A DNA stretch of 64,000 nucleotides from Flavobacterium nitratireducens (GCF_029625335.1 NZ_CP121111.1:806001-870000); one strand, 5' to 3'. Positions 31,470-41,220 are shown, numbered from the stretch's first letter. Notes: generated by a model from the letters alone, not told the origin. Numbers and translations are program-made.

Positions 31470-32648
31470 ATGAACAAAAAAGTAGTAATAGTAGCCGCTG
31501 CAAGAACCCCTATTGGGAGTTTCATGGGTGGATTAGCCAATGTAACAGCACCTCAACTGGGTGCCACTGCCATCAAAGGCGCAATGGATAAAATAAAGCT
31601 AGATCCTACTCTGGTAGACGAAGTATTGATGGGCAATGTGATTCAGGCAGGTGTAGGTCAAGCACCAGCACGTCAGGCTGCTCTATTTGCCGGTTTACAA
31701 AACACAGTACCTTGTACTACGATTAATAAAGTTTGTGCTTCTGGAATGAAAGCAGTTATGCTGGGTGCTCAAGCCATCCAATCGGGCGATGCTCAGGTAG
31801 TAATTGCTGGAGGAATGGAAAATATGAGTTTAATTCCACATTATACCCATTTGCGTAGCGGAACAAAATTTGGCCCTACTACCCTAGTTGACGGAATGCA
31901 AAGGGATGGTTTAGTCGATGCCTACGACAATCAAGCTATGGGTGTCTACGCCGATCTTTGTGCTAAAGAATACAATATTAGCCGTGAAGAACAAGATCAA
32001 TTTGCAATTGAATCTTATCGCCGTTCGGCTCAGGCTTGGGAATCAGGTAAGTTTGATACCGAAGTCGTTCCTGTAGAGGTGCCACAACGCCGTGGCGAAC
32101 CAATTGTAATTTCAAAAGACGAAGAATATACGAATGTTAAGTTAGATAAAATTCCTTCATTGAATGCTGTTTTCACAAAAGACGGAACGGTTACTGCTGC
32201 TAATGCTTCTACAATCAATGATGGAGCAGCAGCCTTAATCCTTATGAGTGAAGAAAAAGCAGCCGAACTACATCTTAAACCTTTGGCTTATATAAAATCC
32301 TATGCTGATGCGGCTCAAGAACCAAAGTGGTTTACTACGAGTCCTGCTAAAGCCTTACCAAAAGCCTTAGACAAAGCAGGTATTAGCCTTGATGCTGTTG
32401 ATTTTTTCGAATTCAACGAAGCCTTTTCGGTGGTAGGTTTAGCCAATATCAAAATCCTAGGTTTGGATAGCAATAAAGTAAACATCAACGGAGGTGCTGT
32501 ATCTTTAGGACATCCTCTGGGTTGTTCTGGTGCCAGAATTCTGGTTACTTTGCTTAATGTTTTGGAGCAAAATAATGCCAAAATAGGAGCTGCTGCTATC
32601 TGTAATGGTGGTGGAGGCGCTTCAGCGATTGTTATTGAAAGAATCTAA
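31470..32648 (+). CDS. Acetyl-CoA C-acetyltransferase (thiolase)
   Basis: A 392-residue thiolase that condenses or cleaves acetyl-CoA units (acetoacetyl-CoA). All catalytic motifs are present: nucleophilic Cys in NKVCASGMKAVM near residue 88, NEAF near 315, His in GHPLGCSGARI near 350 and Cys in CNGGGGASA near 380. The length is standard. A perfect -7 box TAAATTTG lies at 31430-31437. The NlpC/P60 gene follows after 11 bases and may be co-transcribed. Biosynthetic (type II) rather than fatty-acid-degrading thiolase is likely by similarity to AtoB/PhaA, but context does not decide it. Confidence 0.92.
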   Translation: MNKKVVIVAAARTPIGSFMGGLANVTAPQLGATAIKGAMDKIKLDPTLVDEVLMGNVIQAGVGQAPARQAALFAGLQNTVPCTTINKVCASGMKAVMLGAQAIQSGDAQVVIAGGMENMSLIPHYTHLRSGTKFGPTTLVDGMQRDGLVDAYDNQAMGVYADLCAKEYNISREEQDQFAIESYRRSAQAWESGKFDTEVVPVEVPQRRGEPIVISKDEEYTNVKLDKIPSLNAVFTKDGTVTAANASTINDGAAALILMSEEKAAELHLKPLAYIKSYADAAQEPKWFTTSPAKALPKALDKAGISLDAVDFFEFNEAFSVVGLANIKILGLDSNKVNINGGAVSLGHPLGCSGARILVTLLNVLEQNNAKIGAAAICNGGGGASAIVIERI

Positions 32649-32659
32649 AAAAGGAATTA

Positions 32660-33421
32660 ATGTTCGGAATCTGTAATTTAGCCATAATCCCACTTCGATT
32701 TGAACCTAGTGACAAAAGCGAAATTGTTTCTCAGGTGCTATTTGGTGAACACTTTAAAATACTAGAAAAACGCAATCAATGGTCTCGTATTAAATTACAA
32801 TACGACGACTACGAAGGATGGGTAGATTCGAAACAATATCAATTGATTTCAGAAACAAATTACGAACAATTAACTAAAGAAACGATTATCTTAAATGCTG
32901 ATTTAATCGAATACATTACAGCTCCTAACAATTTATTGATTCCCATTCCGCTAGGAGCTTCACTATCGTTTTTAAACAATAACGAAATCAACACTCAAAA
33001 CTACGAATTTGAAGGCAATCGTGTCAACGGCATAAAAGACAAGAAACACCTCATCAATACCGCATATATGTACCTAAATGCTCCTTATTTATGGGGCGGA
33101 AAAACACCTTTTGGGATTGACTGCTCTGGATTTACCCAAATGGTGTACAAATTAAACGGATACAAATTACTAAGAGATGCTTCCCAACAAGCTACTCAAG
33201 GTGAAGCCTTGAGCTTTATTGAAGAAAGCGAACCAGGAGATTTGGCTTTCTTTGATAATGAGGAAGGAAATATCATTCACGTGGGAATAATTATGGAAAA
33301 TAATTATATCATCCATGCCAGTGGAAAAGTTCGTATTGACCGAATTGACCATTTAGGTATTTTTAATAATGAAACGAACAGACATACACATAAATTGAGA
33401 GTGATTAAGAAGATTGTTTAA
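32660..33421 (+). CDS. NlpC/P60 peptidoglycan hydrolase with SH3 domain
   Basis: A 253-residue endopeptidase. An SH3-like region at about 5-60 (QVLFGEHFKILEKRNQWSRIKLQYDDYEGWV) and possibly a second one precede the catalytic domain: DCSGFTQMVYKLNG with the Cys near residue 155, HVGIIMENNYIIHASG with the His. It should cut D-Glu-gamma-mDAP bonds in the stem peptide, as YkfC/YgjT-type enzymes do. No signal peptide is evident, so it may act on imported muropeptides in recycling. Confidence 0.88.
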   Translation: MFGICNLAIIPLRFEPSDKSEIVSQVLFGEHFKILEKRNQWSRIKLQYDDYEGWVDSKQYQLISETNYEQLTKETIILNADLIEYITAPNNLLIPIPLGASLSFLNNNEINTQNYEFEGNRVNGIKDKKHLINTAYMYLNAPYLWGGKTPFGIDCSGFTQMVYKLNGYKLLRDASQQATQGEALSFIEESEPGDLAFFDNEEGNIIHVGIIMENNYIIHASGKVRIDRIDHLGIFNNETNRHTHKLRVIKKIV

Positions 33422-33471
33422 ATATTTTCTTTTTTGCTTGATCAAAAAAGAAACAAAAAAATCAAGTCTGC

Positions 33472-33595
33472 ACTTCCTCGTCGGTCAAATTAGTTTTCGA
33501 ATACTAAAAGAAAAGAACTCGTCCCGAAGTGTCGGGACTCAAACAGCTTTTCTTTTTGCGTATTCTTCAAACATTTGACACTCGACTGCGGAAGT
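33472..33595. repeat. Long imperfect intergenic palindrome
   Basis: Complementary blocks are nested around the hairpin GTCCCGA-AGTG-TCGGGAC (33521-33538): ACTTCC with GGAAGT, GTCAAAT with ATTTGAC, GAATAC with GTATTC, AAGAAAAG with CTTTTCTT. Together they can fold into a hairpin of about 124 bases. A smaller pair, CTTGAT / ATCAAG, lies just to the left (33438-33465). It sits between convergent genes and may serve as a terminator or be a mobile palindrome. Confidence 0.65.
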
Positions 33596-33641
33596 TAAGG
33601 ACAAAAACAGAGCAAACAATAACGAATTATTCTAACATTCG

Positions 33642-34298
33642 TTACTTACAATCCCATTTTTCATTAGATAATTTATCCTTTAAACCCGATTTCAAATTGT
33701 AATGCCACCATTCGGAATCGAAAGAATTAAATCCATTTTCAAGCATTACTCTTTTCAATAAGTAACGATTATCTTTTACTTTTTGTGACAAATCTTCATA
33801 GTTATGTCCTGCCTCGGGGCCAAAAAAATCGAAAGAAGTACCCATTTTTAGCTCTTTTCCGGATTTTTTTACCAAAGTAATATCAACCGCTCCTCCTCTA
33901 TTGTGTATGGAACCTTTAGCGGGATCGGCAACATATTCAGGATTAGAAACTATTGCCCACATTCTTTTTTGAATATCAAGAGGTCGGTAGCAATCATACA
34001 ATTTAATTCGTAAACCCTCTTTCATAAAAGCTTCGTTTGCCTTAATCAAAGCCTTAACCGTTTTGTAACGCAAATAACATTCGGCACAATCGTATACTTT
34101 GGCTTTAAGGAAATTATCTTCGGTAGCATATTTCATATCGTAGACAAAATCAGAACTATACACTTTTAAGTTAACAAAAGTAGTATCACTAACCTCACTT
34201 CTATCCTGATTACTTTTTAAAACGGGAATTTGGGATTGACAAGAAAAGAATACGAATAAAAAGAAAAATGCGGTTATTATTCTATACGTTGAAATCAT
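33642..34298 (-). CDS. D-alanyl-D-alanine dipeptidase (VanX/DdpX family, M15D), lipoprotein
   Basis: A 218-residue zinc dipeptidase that hydrolyses D-Ala-D-Ala. The zinc motifs are SIHNRGGAVDI (SxHxxGxAxD) near residue 130 and EWWHYN near 200. The N-terminus is a lipoprotein signal with Cys about 20 (FFSCQSQ), so the enzyme is probably anchored in the periplasm or outer membrane. It most likely recycles cell wall D-Ala-D-Ala; vancomycin resistance is not implied without VanH/VanA partners. Confidence 0.88.
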   Translation of the reverse strand: MISTYRIITAFFFLFVFFSCQSQIPVLKSNQDRSEVSDTTFVNLKVYSSDFVYDMKYATEDNFLKAKVYDCAECYLRYKTVKALIKANEAFMKEGLRIKLYDCYRPLDIQKRMWAIVSNPEYVADPAKGSIHNRGGAVDITLVKKSGKELKMGTSFDFFGPEAGHNYEDLSQKVKDNRYLLKRVMLENGFNSFDSEWWHYNLKSGLKDKLSNEKWDCK

Positions 34299-34542
34299 TT
34301 TTTTAAATTTTAAGAGGAATGGGATACCAACAAATATAAGAAACAGACTTAAAATAAGACTAATTATTATACTCCTGTCATTTTAAAATAGTATTCGATG
34401 AAAAATCCAACTCGGAATTCGTTAAAAAAAACTTTTTCTATGGTTTTACTTTCAACGATTAAATTTAAAAATGTACTTTTATTTTTTTATTACCCAAATA
34501 CATTAAAAACATTCTCCATTAAAACTAAAAAACAACTTAAAA

Positions 34543-34992
34543 ATGATTGTAGATTCATTACACAATGCTGCTAAATACTATAGTTTACATCCTGCTTTTG
34601 AAAAAGCATTTCAATTTTTAAAAGAAAACGACTTAGCTAATTTAGCCGATGGCGTTACACAATACACAGATGATTTAAAAATTATAGTCAACTCTGGAAA
34701 TGGAAATTCAAAAGAACAAAGTTTAGCTTTTTTTGAATGTCACGAAAAAAACATCGATATCCAAGTTTGCGTAGCCGGTCCAGAAACCTATGCTTGGAAA
34801 CCTTTAGAAAAATGTGAAAACCCCAATGGCGCTTATAGCGACGAAAAAGACGTTCGTTTTTTCTTCGATCAACCGGATATGTTTTTTGAATTGTTGCCAG
34901 GACAATTTACCATCCTTTTCCCAACTGATGTGCACGCAGCCATGATTAGTAACGGAAAGATTAAAAAAATTATCATTAAGGTAAAAATCTAA
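34543..34992 (+). CDS. YhcH/YjgK/YiaL family protein
   Basis: A 149-residue cupin-like protein of the DUF386 family. Visible marks are the mid-region ACEVH-like text (FFECHEKNIDIQVCVAGPETYAW) and the C-terminal FTILFPTDVHAAMI, with a conserved His that binds metal in known structures. Family members are linked to sialic acid and other sugar acid metabolism. The enzymatic role here is not settled by the neighbours. It has a long AT-rich leader of 240 bases upstream. Confidence 0.85.
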   Translation: MIVDSLHNAAKYYSLHPAFEKAFQFLKENDLANLADGVTQYTDDLKIIVNSGNGNSKEQSLAFFECHEKNIDIQVCVAGPETYAWKPLEKCENPNGAYSDEKDVRFFFDQPDMFFELLPGQFTILFPTDVHAAMISNGKIKKIIIKVKI

Positions 34993-35013
34993 AAAAATAA
35001 AAATAATTACAGC

Positions 35014-35039
35014 AAAACTACTTTTCGGAGTAGTTTTTG
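35014..35039 (+). terminator. Rho-independent terminator
   Basis: AAAACTACT / AGTAGTTTT stem, loop TTTCGG, then T-rich. Confidence 0.8.
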
Positions 35040-35121
35040 TTGTTTTAAGAAGCTTTAGAGTAGACTTTTATTCCAAAAAATAATTATTACATTTGAAATT
35101 ATTGCAAAAAATCATACAACA

Positions 35122-37644
35122 ATGCTACATATAAGAACTGTATTTATTATTGCTTTCTTTTGTTTTTTTCAACTTAGTCAGGCACAAAAACCACAAAAAC
35201 CCAATGCTGTTGAAATTTACAATCAAATTCAGAAATTAAATTTCTTAGGAAGCGTTCTTTATATCGCTGCTCATCCCGATGACGAAAATACGCGTTTGAT
35301 TTCCTATTTTTCGAATGAAATAAAAGCCCGAACAGCCTATCTTTCCTTGACACGTGGCGATGGTGGTCAAAACTTAATAGGCCCGGAACTCCGTGAATTA
35401 TTAGGAATGATTCGTACACAAGAATTACTTGAAGCGCGAAAAATTGATGGTGGCGAACAATTTTTTAGTCGCGCTAATGATTTTGGTTTTTCAAAAAATC
35501 CAGATGAAACTTTTGAAATTTGGGATAAGGAAAAAGTCTTAGCCGACGTTATTTGGACCATACGCAAATTCCAGCCTGATGTAATTATCAATCGTTTTGA
35601 CCATCGTTCGCCAGGAACTACACACGGACATCATACTGCATCGGCCTTATTAAGTGTGGAAGCTTTTGGACTTTCTAATAATCCTGAACGATTTCCTGAA
35701 CAATTGCAATTTTACAGTATTTGGCAACCTAAACGCGTATTCTTTAATCCGTCTATTTGGTTTTATGGCAGTCAGGAAAAATTTGATGCCGCCGACAAAA
35801 CCAATTTTATTAGTCTAGAAACAGGGGTTTACTATCCTAATTTAGGAGTTTCAAATCAAGAAATTGCCGCTTTGAGTCGAAGTGCTCACAAATCACAAGG
35901 TTTTGGTAGTACAGGAAGTCGTGGTAAAGACATGGAATACCTCGAATTTATAAATGGTGAACCTATAAAAGACAAAACCAATATTTTTGAAGGAATTGAC
36001 ACAAGCTGGAATCGTGTCGAAGGTGGAAAATCCATTGGAAAACTAATTAATTCGATTCAAGAACGCTTTGATTTTTCTAACCCATCGGCTTCAATACCCG
36101 CATTGCTTAAGGCTTACCAAATGATTGATGCATTAGAGGAAAAACATTGGAAACCTATAAAATTAAACGAAATAAAAAATACCATCGCTGCATGTGCTGG
36201 ATTGTATCTGGAAGCAGTAGCTACTGAAAATCAAACAACTCCAGGTACAGCGCTAAAAATCAAAATTGAAGCAGTGAATCGCAGTAGTATTCCAATGGAG
36301 TTACAAAGCATCAAAAATATTTCCAATAATAACAGCACTCCTATTACTACCATTTTAGCAAACAACGCTACTCAAAATCTGTCGGTTACTATTGAATTAC
36401 CAAATGATATGCCCTATACACAACCTAATTGGTTAAAAGAAAAACCAAGCACGGGAATGTATCAGGTGTCAGAGCAAAAAAACATTGGTGTAGCCGATAT
36501 TATTAGAGATGCTAAGCTAGAATTTGAACTTGTAATTAACGGAATTACAATGACTTTTGAGCGTCCTATTGTTTACAAATTTAATGATAATGTAAAAGGG
36601 GAAATGTATAATTATCTAGATGTAGTTCCAGAAGTAAGCTCCCGAATTATCGATCAGATTTCATTTTTCAATGATGGAAATACCAAAAAAATGGCTGTTA
36701 TAGTCAAAGCTGGTAAAGACAACATCAAAGGAGAAGTACGTTTAGAACTCAATCCAGACTGGAGTGTTTTTCCTGATCATATCCCTTTTAGCTTGGATAA
36801 AAAAGATAGCGAAAAAACGGTTTTTTTTGAAGTAACACCTCCCAAAGAAGCTTCGGAAACCAATGTAAAAAGTGTGGTTAGCTTAAATGAAAAAAAATAT
36901 GATAAAGAACAAGTAATTATCAATTATGAACATATTAGCAAACAACATGTGTTAGTTCCCGCTGAGGCCAAATTTAAAAAACTGGATCTAAAAATTACCA
37001 ATGAAAAAATTGGTTATATCATGGGAGCAGGTGACAATGTACCCGAGTGTTTGAGCCAAATGGGGTATAAAGTAAGTATCATTACTCCAGAGGAAATCAA
37101 TTCGCGCTATTTAAATAATTTTGATGTGATTATTACCGGAATACGCGCCTATAATACCTTGCCACTATTAAAAACAAAGCAACATTTGCTTTTAGAGTTT
37201 GTTAAAAGAGGTAAAACATTAATCGTACAATACAATACTCCAGATAAAAATATTCCAGCGAATATCGCACCTTACCCTTTAAAAATTTCGAATGATAGAG
37301 TAACCGATGAAAATTCGGCAGTTGAATTTTTAGCACCAAATCATCCCGTATTAAATTATCCTAACCCTATAACTGCTAAGGATTTTAAAGGCTGGACACA
37401 AGAACAAGGTTTGTATTATCCTAACGAATTTGATGCTGCCTTTACTCCTATTATTGCCTCAAACGACAAAGGAGAAACTCCCAAAAAAGGAGCCCTATTA
37501 GTAGCTAATTATGGAAAAGGAAACTATATTTATACAGGACTAAGTTTATTTAGAGAATTACCCGAAGGCGTATCTGGCGCTTATCGATTAATTGCGAATA
37601 TGATAGCCCTAAAATCCGTTGAAACAACCGAAACTCAACCTTAA
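35122..37644 (+). CDS. PIG-L family deacetylase, exported
   Basis: An 840-residue protein with a signal peptide (cleavage near residue 21, SQA). The N-terminal 260 residues form a PIG-L/LmbE domain: AHPDDENTRLISYF with the zinc-binding HPDDE motif near residue 52, and THGHHTASA further on. These enzymes remove N-acetyl groups from GlcNAc-type substrates. The remaining 550 residues are beta-rich with a glutamine amidotransferase-like Rossmann section near the end (KIGYIMGAGDNVPECLSQMGYKV). It is followed closely by a membrane micropeptide and an SSS transporter, suggesting sugar scavenging. Confidence 0.85.
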   Translation: MLHIRTVFIIAFFCFFQLSQAQKPQKPNAVEIYNQIQKLNFLGSVLYIAAHPDDENTRLISYFSNEIKARTAYLSLTRGDGGQNLIGPELRELLGMIRTQELLEARKIDGGEQFFSRANDFGFSKNPDETFEIWDKEKVLADVIWTIRKFQPDVIINRFDHRSPGTTHGHHTASALLSVEAFGLSNNPERFPEQLQFYSIWQPKRVFFNPSIWFYGSQEKFDAADKTNFISLETGVYYPNLGVSNQEIAALSRSAHKSQGFGSTGSRGKDMEYLEFINGEPIKDKTNIFEGIDTSWNRVEGGKSIGKLINSIQERFDFSNPSASIPALLKAYQMIDALEEKHWKPIKLNEIKNTIAACAGLYLEAVATENQTTPGTALKIKIEAVNRSSIPMELQSIKNISNNNSTPITTILANNATQNLSVTIELPNDMPYTQPNWLKEKPSTGMYQVSEQKNIGVADIIRDAKLEFELVINGITMTFERPIVYKFNDNVKGEMYNYLDVVPEVSSRIIDQISFFNDGNTKKMAVIVKAGKDNIKGEVRLELNPDWSVFPDHIPFSLDKKDSEKTVFFEVTPPKEASETNVKSVVSLNEKKYDKEQVIINYEHISKQHVLVPAEAKFKKLDLKITNEKIGYIMGAGDNVPECLSQMGYKVSIITPEEINSRYLNNFDVIITGIRAYNTLPLLKTKQHLLLEFVKRGKTLIVQYNTPDKNIPANIAPYPLKISNDRVTDENSAVEFLAPNHPVLNYPNPITAKDFKGWTQEQGLYYPNEFDAAFTPIIASNDKGETPKKGALLVANYGKGNYIYTGLSLFRELPEGVSGAYRLIANMIALKSVETTETQP

Positions 37645-37656
37645 AACAATATTGTA

Positions 37657-37773
37657 ATGAATTCAGAAAATCCAGAAAAAGAAAAAAAGTGGAAAACAGA
37701 TTACACCTTGGTACTGGTTACTAATATTGCCTATGTGTTGTTTTTTTATTTAATAATGAAATTATACTCTTAA
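37657..37773 (+). CDS. Membrane micropeptide between deacetylase and transporter, 38 residues
   Basis: ATG 37657 lies 12 bases after the deacetylase stop, and the stop is 3 bases before the transporter start. The product has a charged N-terminus (MNSENPEKEKKWKTDY) and one transmembrane helix (LVLVTNIAYVLFFYLIMKL). Its size, place and topology suggest a small subunit of the SSS transporter, comparable to the small partners of some solute symporters. That role is inference. Confidence 0.6.
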   Translation: MNSENPEKEKKWKTDYTLVLVTNIAYVLFFYLIMKLYS

Positions 37774-37776
37774 CTC

Positions 37777-39498
37777 ATGCAATTATTTGATTGGATTGTA
37801 CTTATTATTACGTTGCTTTTCATCGTAATTTATGGAGCCCTAAAAACTAGAGGCAGTAAAAATGTCGAAGACTTTATTTTAGGAAACAACGAAACACCTT
37901 GGTATGTTGTAGGACTTTCGGTAATGGCCACACAAGCGAGTGCCATTACATTCTTATCCACACCGGGTCAAGCCTATCATGACGGAATGGGATTTGTTCA
38001 GTTTTATTTTGGATTACCTATAGCAATGATTGTTATTTGTATCACCTTTATTCCTATTTATCATAAATACAAAGTTTTTACCGCTTATGAATACCTTGAG
38101 AAACGTTTTGATATAAAAACACGTTCCTTAGCAGCTATTCTTTTCTTGTTACAAAGAGGTCTTGGAACAGGACTTACTATTTATGCACCTGCTATTATTT
38201 TATCGGCATTATTAGGATGGAATTTAACCTATATGAACATCATCATAGGGATTCTAGTTATCATTTACACCGTTTCAGGTGGAACAAAAGCAGTAAACGT
38301 GACTCAAAAACAACAGATGTTTGTAATCATGTCAGGAATGTTTATCACTTTTTTTCTCATTCTCCGCTTTTTACCTAATGATATGACTTTCAGCAATGCA
38401 CTTCATATTGCTGGAGCAAATGGCAAAATGAATATTGTTGATTTTTCTACTGATCCCGAAGAAAAATATACTTTTTGGAGTGGAATTACGGGAGGTTTTT
38501 TCTTAGCCTTAGCCTATTTTGGTACCGATCAATCTCAGGTAGGTCGTTATTTGTCGGGAAAATCAGTTCGCGAAAGCCAAATGGGATTAATCATGAATGG
38601 TTTGCTAAAAGTACCTATGCAGTTCTTTATTTTATTGACTGGAGTTATGGTATTTGTTTTTTTCCAATTCAATCCGGTACCATTAAATTTTAATCCAAAT
38701 AACAAAGCGATTATTGAAAAATCGGCATTTAAAGAAGAATATCACAATTTAGAAAAACAATTAGAAACCCTTTCTGAAGACAAAAAAGTAATTAATCTTT
38801 TGTATATCGACCAATTAAATCAGGATTATGACAATCCTATTTTACGAAAAGAATTAGTCGCTATTTCGAGCAAAGAAAAAGATTTGAGAGATCGTGCTAA
38901 AGAGATTATTCATAAAGTAGATAAAGGAAGTGAAACCAATGATAAAGATTATGTTTTTTTCCATTTTATTCTGCATTATTTACCTAAAGGATTAATTGGT
39001 TTACTTTTGGCTGTAATAATCTCTGCTGCCATGTCATCGACTGCCTCTGGCCTCAACGCACTAGCATCGACAACGGCAATAGATATTTACAAAAGAAATT
39101 TAAAAGAAACCAAAACCGAAAAGCATTATTTGAATGCTACTAAATTCTTCACCTTCTTTTGGGGAGTTATAGCTATTCTTTTTGCCTGTGTGGGCACGTT
39201 ATTTGAAAATCTAATCCAATTAGTAAATATCGTAGGTTCTATCTTTTACGGAACGGTTCTAGGGATATTTTTGGTTGGTTTCTATTTTAAATTTGTAAAA
39301 GCCAAAGCGATTTTCTACAGTGCTTTTATTACCCAATTAACCATTTTTATCATCTATTATTTTGCCATTTTTATCTATCCAAGTGGTGAAGAAAAATTGG
39401 GGTATTTATGGCTCAATTTTATTGGGGCAATGATGACAATAGTATTTTCATCCATTTTGCAAACCACTGTATTTAATGAACAAAATACTGAAGAGTAA
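37777..39498 (+). CDS. Sodium:solute symporter (SSS family)
   Basis: A 573-residue membrane protein with about 13-14 helices and the SSS core: ETPWYVVGLSVMATQASAITFLSTPGQAY in the first core helix, FTAYEYLEKRFDIKTRSLAA, GTKAVNVTQKQQMFV and later AMSSTASGLNALASTTAIDIYKR. The latter contains the Ser/Thr of the sodium site. An extra hydrophilic loop of about 90 residues (around 305-395) interrupts the later helices. The gene follows the deacetylase and micropeptide with minimal spacing, so it probably imports the deacetylated sugar or a related product. Confidence 0.9.
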   Translation: MQLFDWIVLIITLLFIVIYGALKTRGSKNVEDFILGNNETPWYVVGLSVMATQASAITFLSTPGQAYHDGMGFVQFYFGLPIAMIVICITFIPIYHKYKVFTAYEYLEKRFDIKTRSLAAILFLLQRGLGTGLTIYAPAIILSALLGWNLTYMNIIIGILVIIYTVSGGTKAVNVTQKQQMFVIMSGMFITFFLILRFLPNDMTFSNALHIAGANGKMNIVDFSTDPEEKYTFWSGITGGFFLALAYFGTDQSQVGRYLSGKSVRESQMGLIMNGLLKVPMQFFILLTGVMVFVFFQFNPVPLNFNPNNKAIIEKSAFKEEYHNLEKQLETLSEDKKVINLLYIDQLNQDYDNPILRKELVAISSKEKDLRDRAKEIIHKVDKGSETNDKDYVFFHFILHYLPKGLIGLLLAVIISAAMSSTASGLNALASTTAIDIYKRNLKETKTEKHYLNATKFFTFFWGVIAILFACVGTLFENLIQLVNIVGSIFYGTVLGIFLVGFYFKFVKAKAIFYSAFITQLTIFIIYYFAIFIYPSGEEKLGYLWLNFIGAMMTIVFSSILQTTVFNEQNTEE

Positions 39499-39501
39499 AA
39501 A

Positions 39502-39538
39502 AAATCCCATCTCGTTTTATAAAACTAAGATGGGATTT
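39502..39538. terminator. Bidirectional terminator between convergent genes
   Basis: AAATCCCATCT / AGATGGGATTT, perfect 11-bp stem with a 15-base loop, A-rich on the left and T-rich on the right. Confidence 0.8.
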
Positions 39539-39628
39539 AACTTTAAAATAATTTCCGATTGAGTGTAGTTTAGAACAAGATCTTATACCATTTCTACTGC
39601 TCTCAATATGGTAAAAAGGAATAAAAGC

Positions 39629-40471
39629 TTATCTACTCCACTCGTCGATACTCGCTTTGTTCATCTCAACATATTCTTTATTACCCGCAGCCTCTGCGGC
39701 CGAAATAGACCATTTAGCGGTTTCTATAGCCCCTTTTTTATCTCCTTGCTTAGCTTGGATTAACGATTTCAATCGTAAATAATAAAATGGAACTGATTTA
39801 GACAACTCAACTGCTTTGTCTATGTATTCTCTTCCTTTAACGATATCACTATTGGATTGATAGAAATATTGAGCTGCAGTGTAGTATTCTTCAGGAGTGG
39901 GACCTGCCAATGTTTTTTCGATACTAGCAATTGCAATTTTTTTTGTTGGTACTTCAAATTTTAAAGACACATACGAATTCTCCCAAGCAATATCTAAAGT
40001 AGCCGAACTTGTCTCTAAATTATTAATTGCAATAGTAAAAGTTTCAACGGGTTTGCTCAAAGTTTGATCTTGAACTGTCGCTTTTAAAGCCACTTTTGAC
40101 TCATCATATTCTTTTGGCGTTCCCCAATTATCAATAGCGGTATAGAAAATTATATCCCAACTTTGCACATTAGGAACCGAAAACAAAGCATATTTCCCTT
40201 TCTTCAAAGTCTTTCCATTAATGACTACATCATCGCCAAAAGTAATTATGGTGTTTTCATTAGCACCTGTACGCCATAATTGTCCAAAAGGAACTAAATT
40301 CCCCAATACAGATCGTCCTCTAGCTGATGGTCTGGAATACACAATTTCTACATCGGTTAATCCTACAACTTGTTTGATAACCGCTTTTGGACTCATTTCT
40401 GGAATTCTAACCTGAGCTTTACTACTCAATTGAAAAACCACAAGTACTAAAACAAACAATACTCTCTTCAT
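39629..40471 (-). CDS. DUF2911 domain protein, exported
   Basis: A 280-residue protein with signal peptide (cleavage near SKA, residue 19). The DUF2911 domain spans about 25-170: MSPKAVIKQVVGLTDVEIVYSRPSARGR and FGQLWRTGANENTIITF are hallmark segments. The last 90 residues are TPR-like helices (EEYYTAAQYFYQSNSDIVKGREYIDKAVEL). Function unknown in the family; common and often duplicated in Bacteroidota. It is convergent with the transporter gene. Confidence 0.88.
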   Translation of the reverse strand: MKRVLFVLVLVVFQLSSKAQVRIPEMSPKAVIKQVVGLTDVEIVYSRPSARGRSVLGNLVPFGQLWRTGANENTIITFGDDVVINGKTLKKGKYALFSVPNVQSWDIIFYTAIDNWGTPKEYDESKVALKATVQDQTLSKPVETFTIAINNLETSSATLDIAWENSYVSLKFEVPTKKIAIASIEKTLAGPTPEEYYTAAQYFYQSNSDIVKGREYIDKAVELSKSVPFYYLRLKSLIQAKQGDKKGAIETAKWSISAAEAAGNKEYVEMNKASIDEWSR

Positions 40472-40523
40472 AATTCTGCTTTTATTAATCTTTAAAATTA
40501 CATTTTCTAGTTAGTAACTGCTG

Positions 40524-41198
40524 TTAATTTTTGCATAATTTACAATCTATTTCTTTAATGATGGAATAGTTTAATTCATCAAAATGATTTACAACGATAT
40601 CTGCTTTGGATAAATCCTGATCTTTAGAATGTTCACTGTTGTATCCAATACACAAAATCCCTGCCGCTTTGGCTGCAATAATTCCATTTGTACTATCCTC
40701 AATAACAATACAATTTTCTTTTGGAGCTATCGATAAACTAGCCGCATGTTCAAAAATCGCAGGATGTGGTTTAGAATTTGGAAAATCTTCACCACTAACT
40801 TTATGCGTAAAATATTCATGTAATTTAAAACGATTAAATATGCGTTCTATTGTTACTTTAGAAGCTGAAGATGCTAAAATTAACTGCACCGAATTTTGAT
40901 GCAAATCTTCAATCAAATTGCGAACTCCAGCCAATAATTCTAAATCTTCTTTCGTATCAAAAGCATCATTAAAAATGCTTCGTTTTCTTAGAATCAAATC
41001 TTCAACATCCTGTTCTAACTGAAAAATATCTTTTAGTTTTTGGAAAATATTTCGAGTTGAATTTCCTGTAAAAGATGTATACAATTCTTCACTAACTTCA
41101 ATGTTTAATTCTTTGAATTGTTTGTAATAAGCATAACGGTGTACTGGTTCGGTATCGACAATTACACCATCCATGTCGAAAATTACAGTTTGTATCAT
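40524..41198 (-). CDS. HAD-superfamily phosphatase (beta-phosphoglucomutase-like)
   Basis: A 224-residue protein of the HAD subclass with an alpha-helical cap. Motif I FDMDGVIVDTEP (nucleophile and acid Asp) is at residues 8-19, motif II is LILASSAS near 105, and motifs III/IV are KPHPAIFEHAA and VIEDSTNGIIAAKAAGI. The substrate is probably a sugar phosphate. It ends with a Cys-containing tail (DCKLCKN). The upstream 60 bases hold short TAACTTC-type repeats. Confidence 0.87.
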   Translation of the reverse strand: MIQTVIFDMDGVIVDTEPVHRYAYYKQFKELNIEVSEELYTSFTGNSTRNIFQKLKDIFQLEQDVEDLILRKRSIFNDAFDTKEDLELLAGVRNLIEDLHQNSVQLILASSASKVTIERIFNRFKLHEYFTHKVSGEDFPNSKPHPAIFEHAASLSIAPKENCIVIEDSTNGIIAAKAAGILCIGYNSEHSKDQDLSKADIVVNHFDELNYSIIKEIDCKLCKN

Positions 41199-41220
41199 TT
41201 TTTTATATTTTGTTTTTATT

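Noticed and set aside
33642..34298. Vancomycin resistance gene (vanX)
   Set aside because: No vanH, vanA or regulators nearby. A lipoprotein dipeptidase in a Gram-negative host is most likely for wall recycling.
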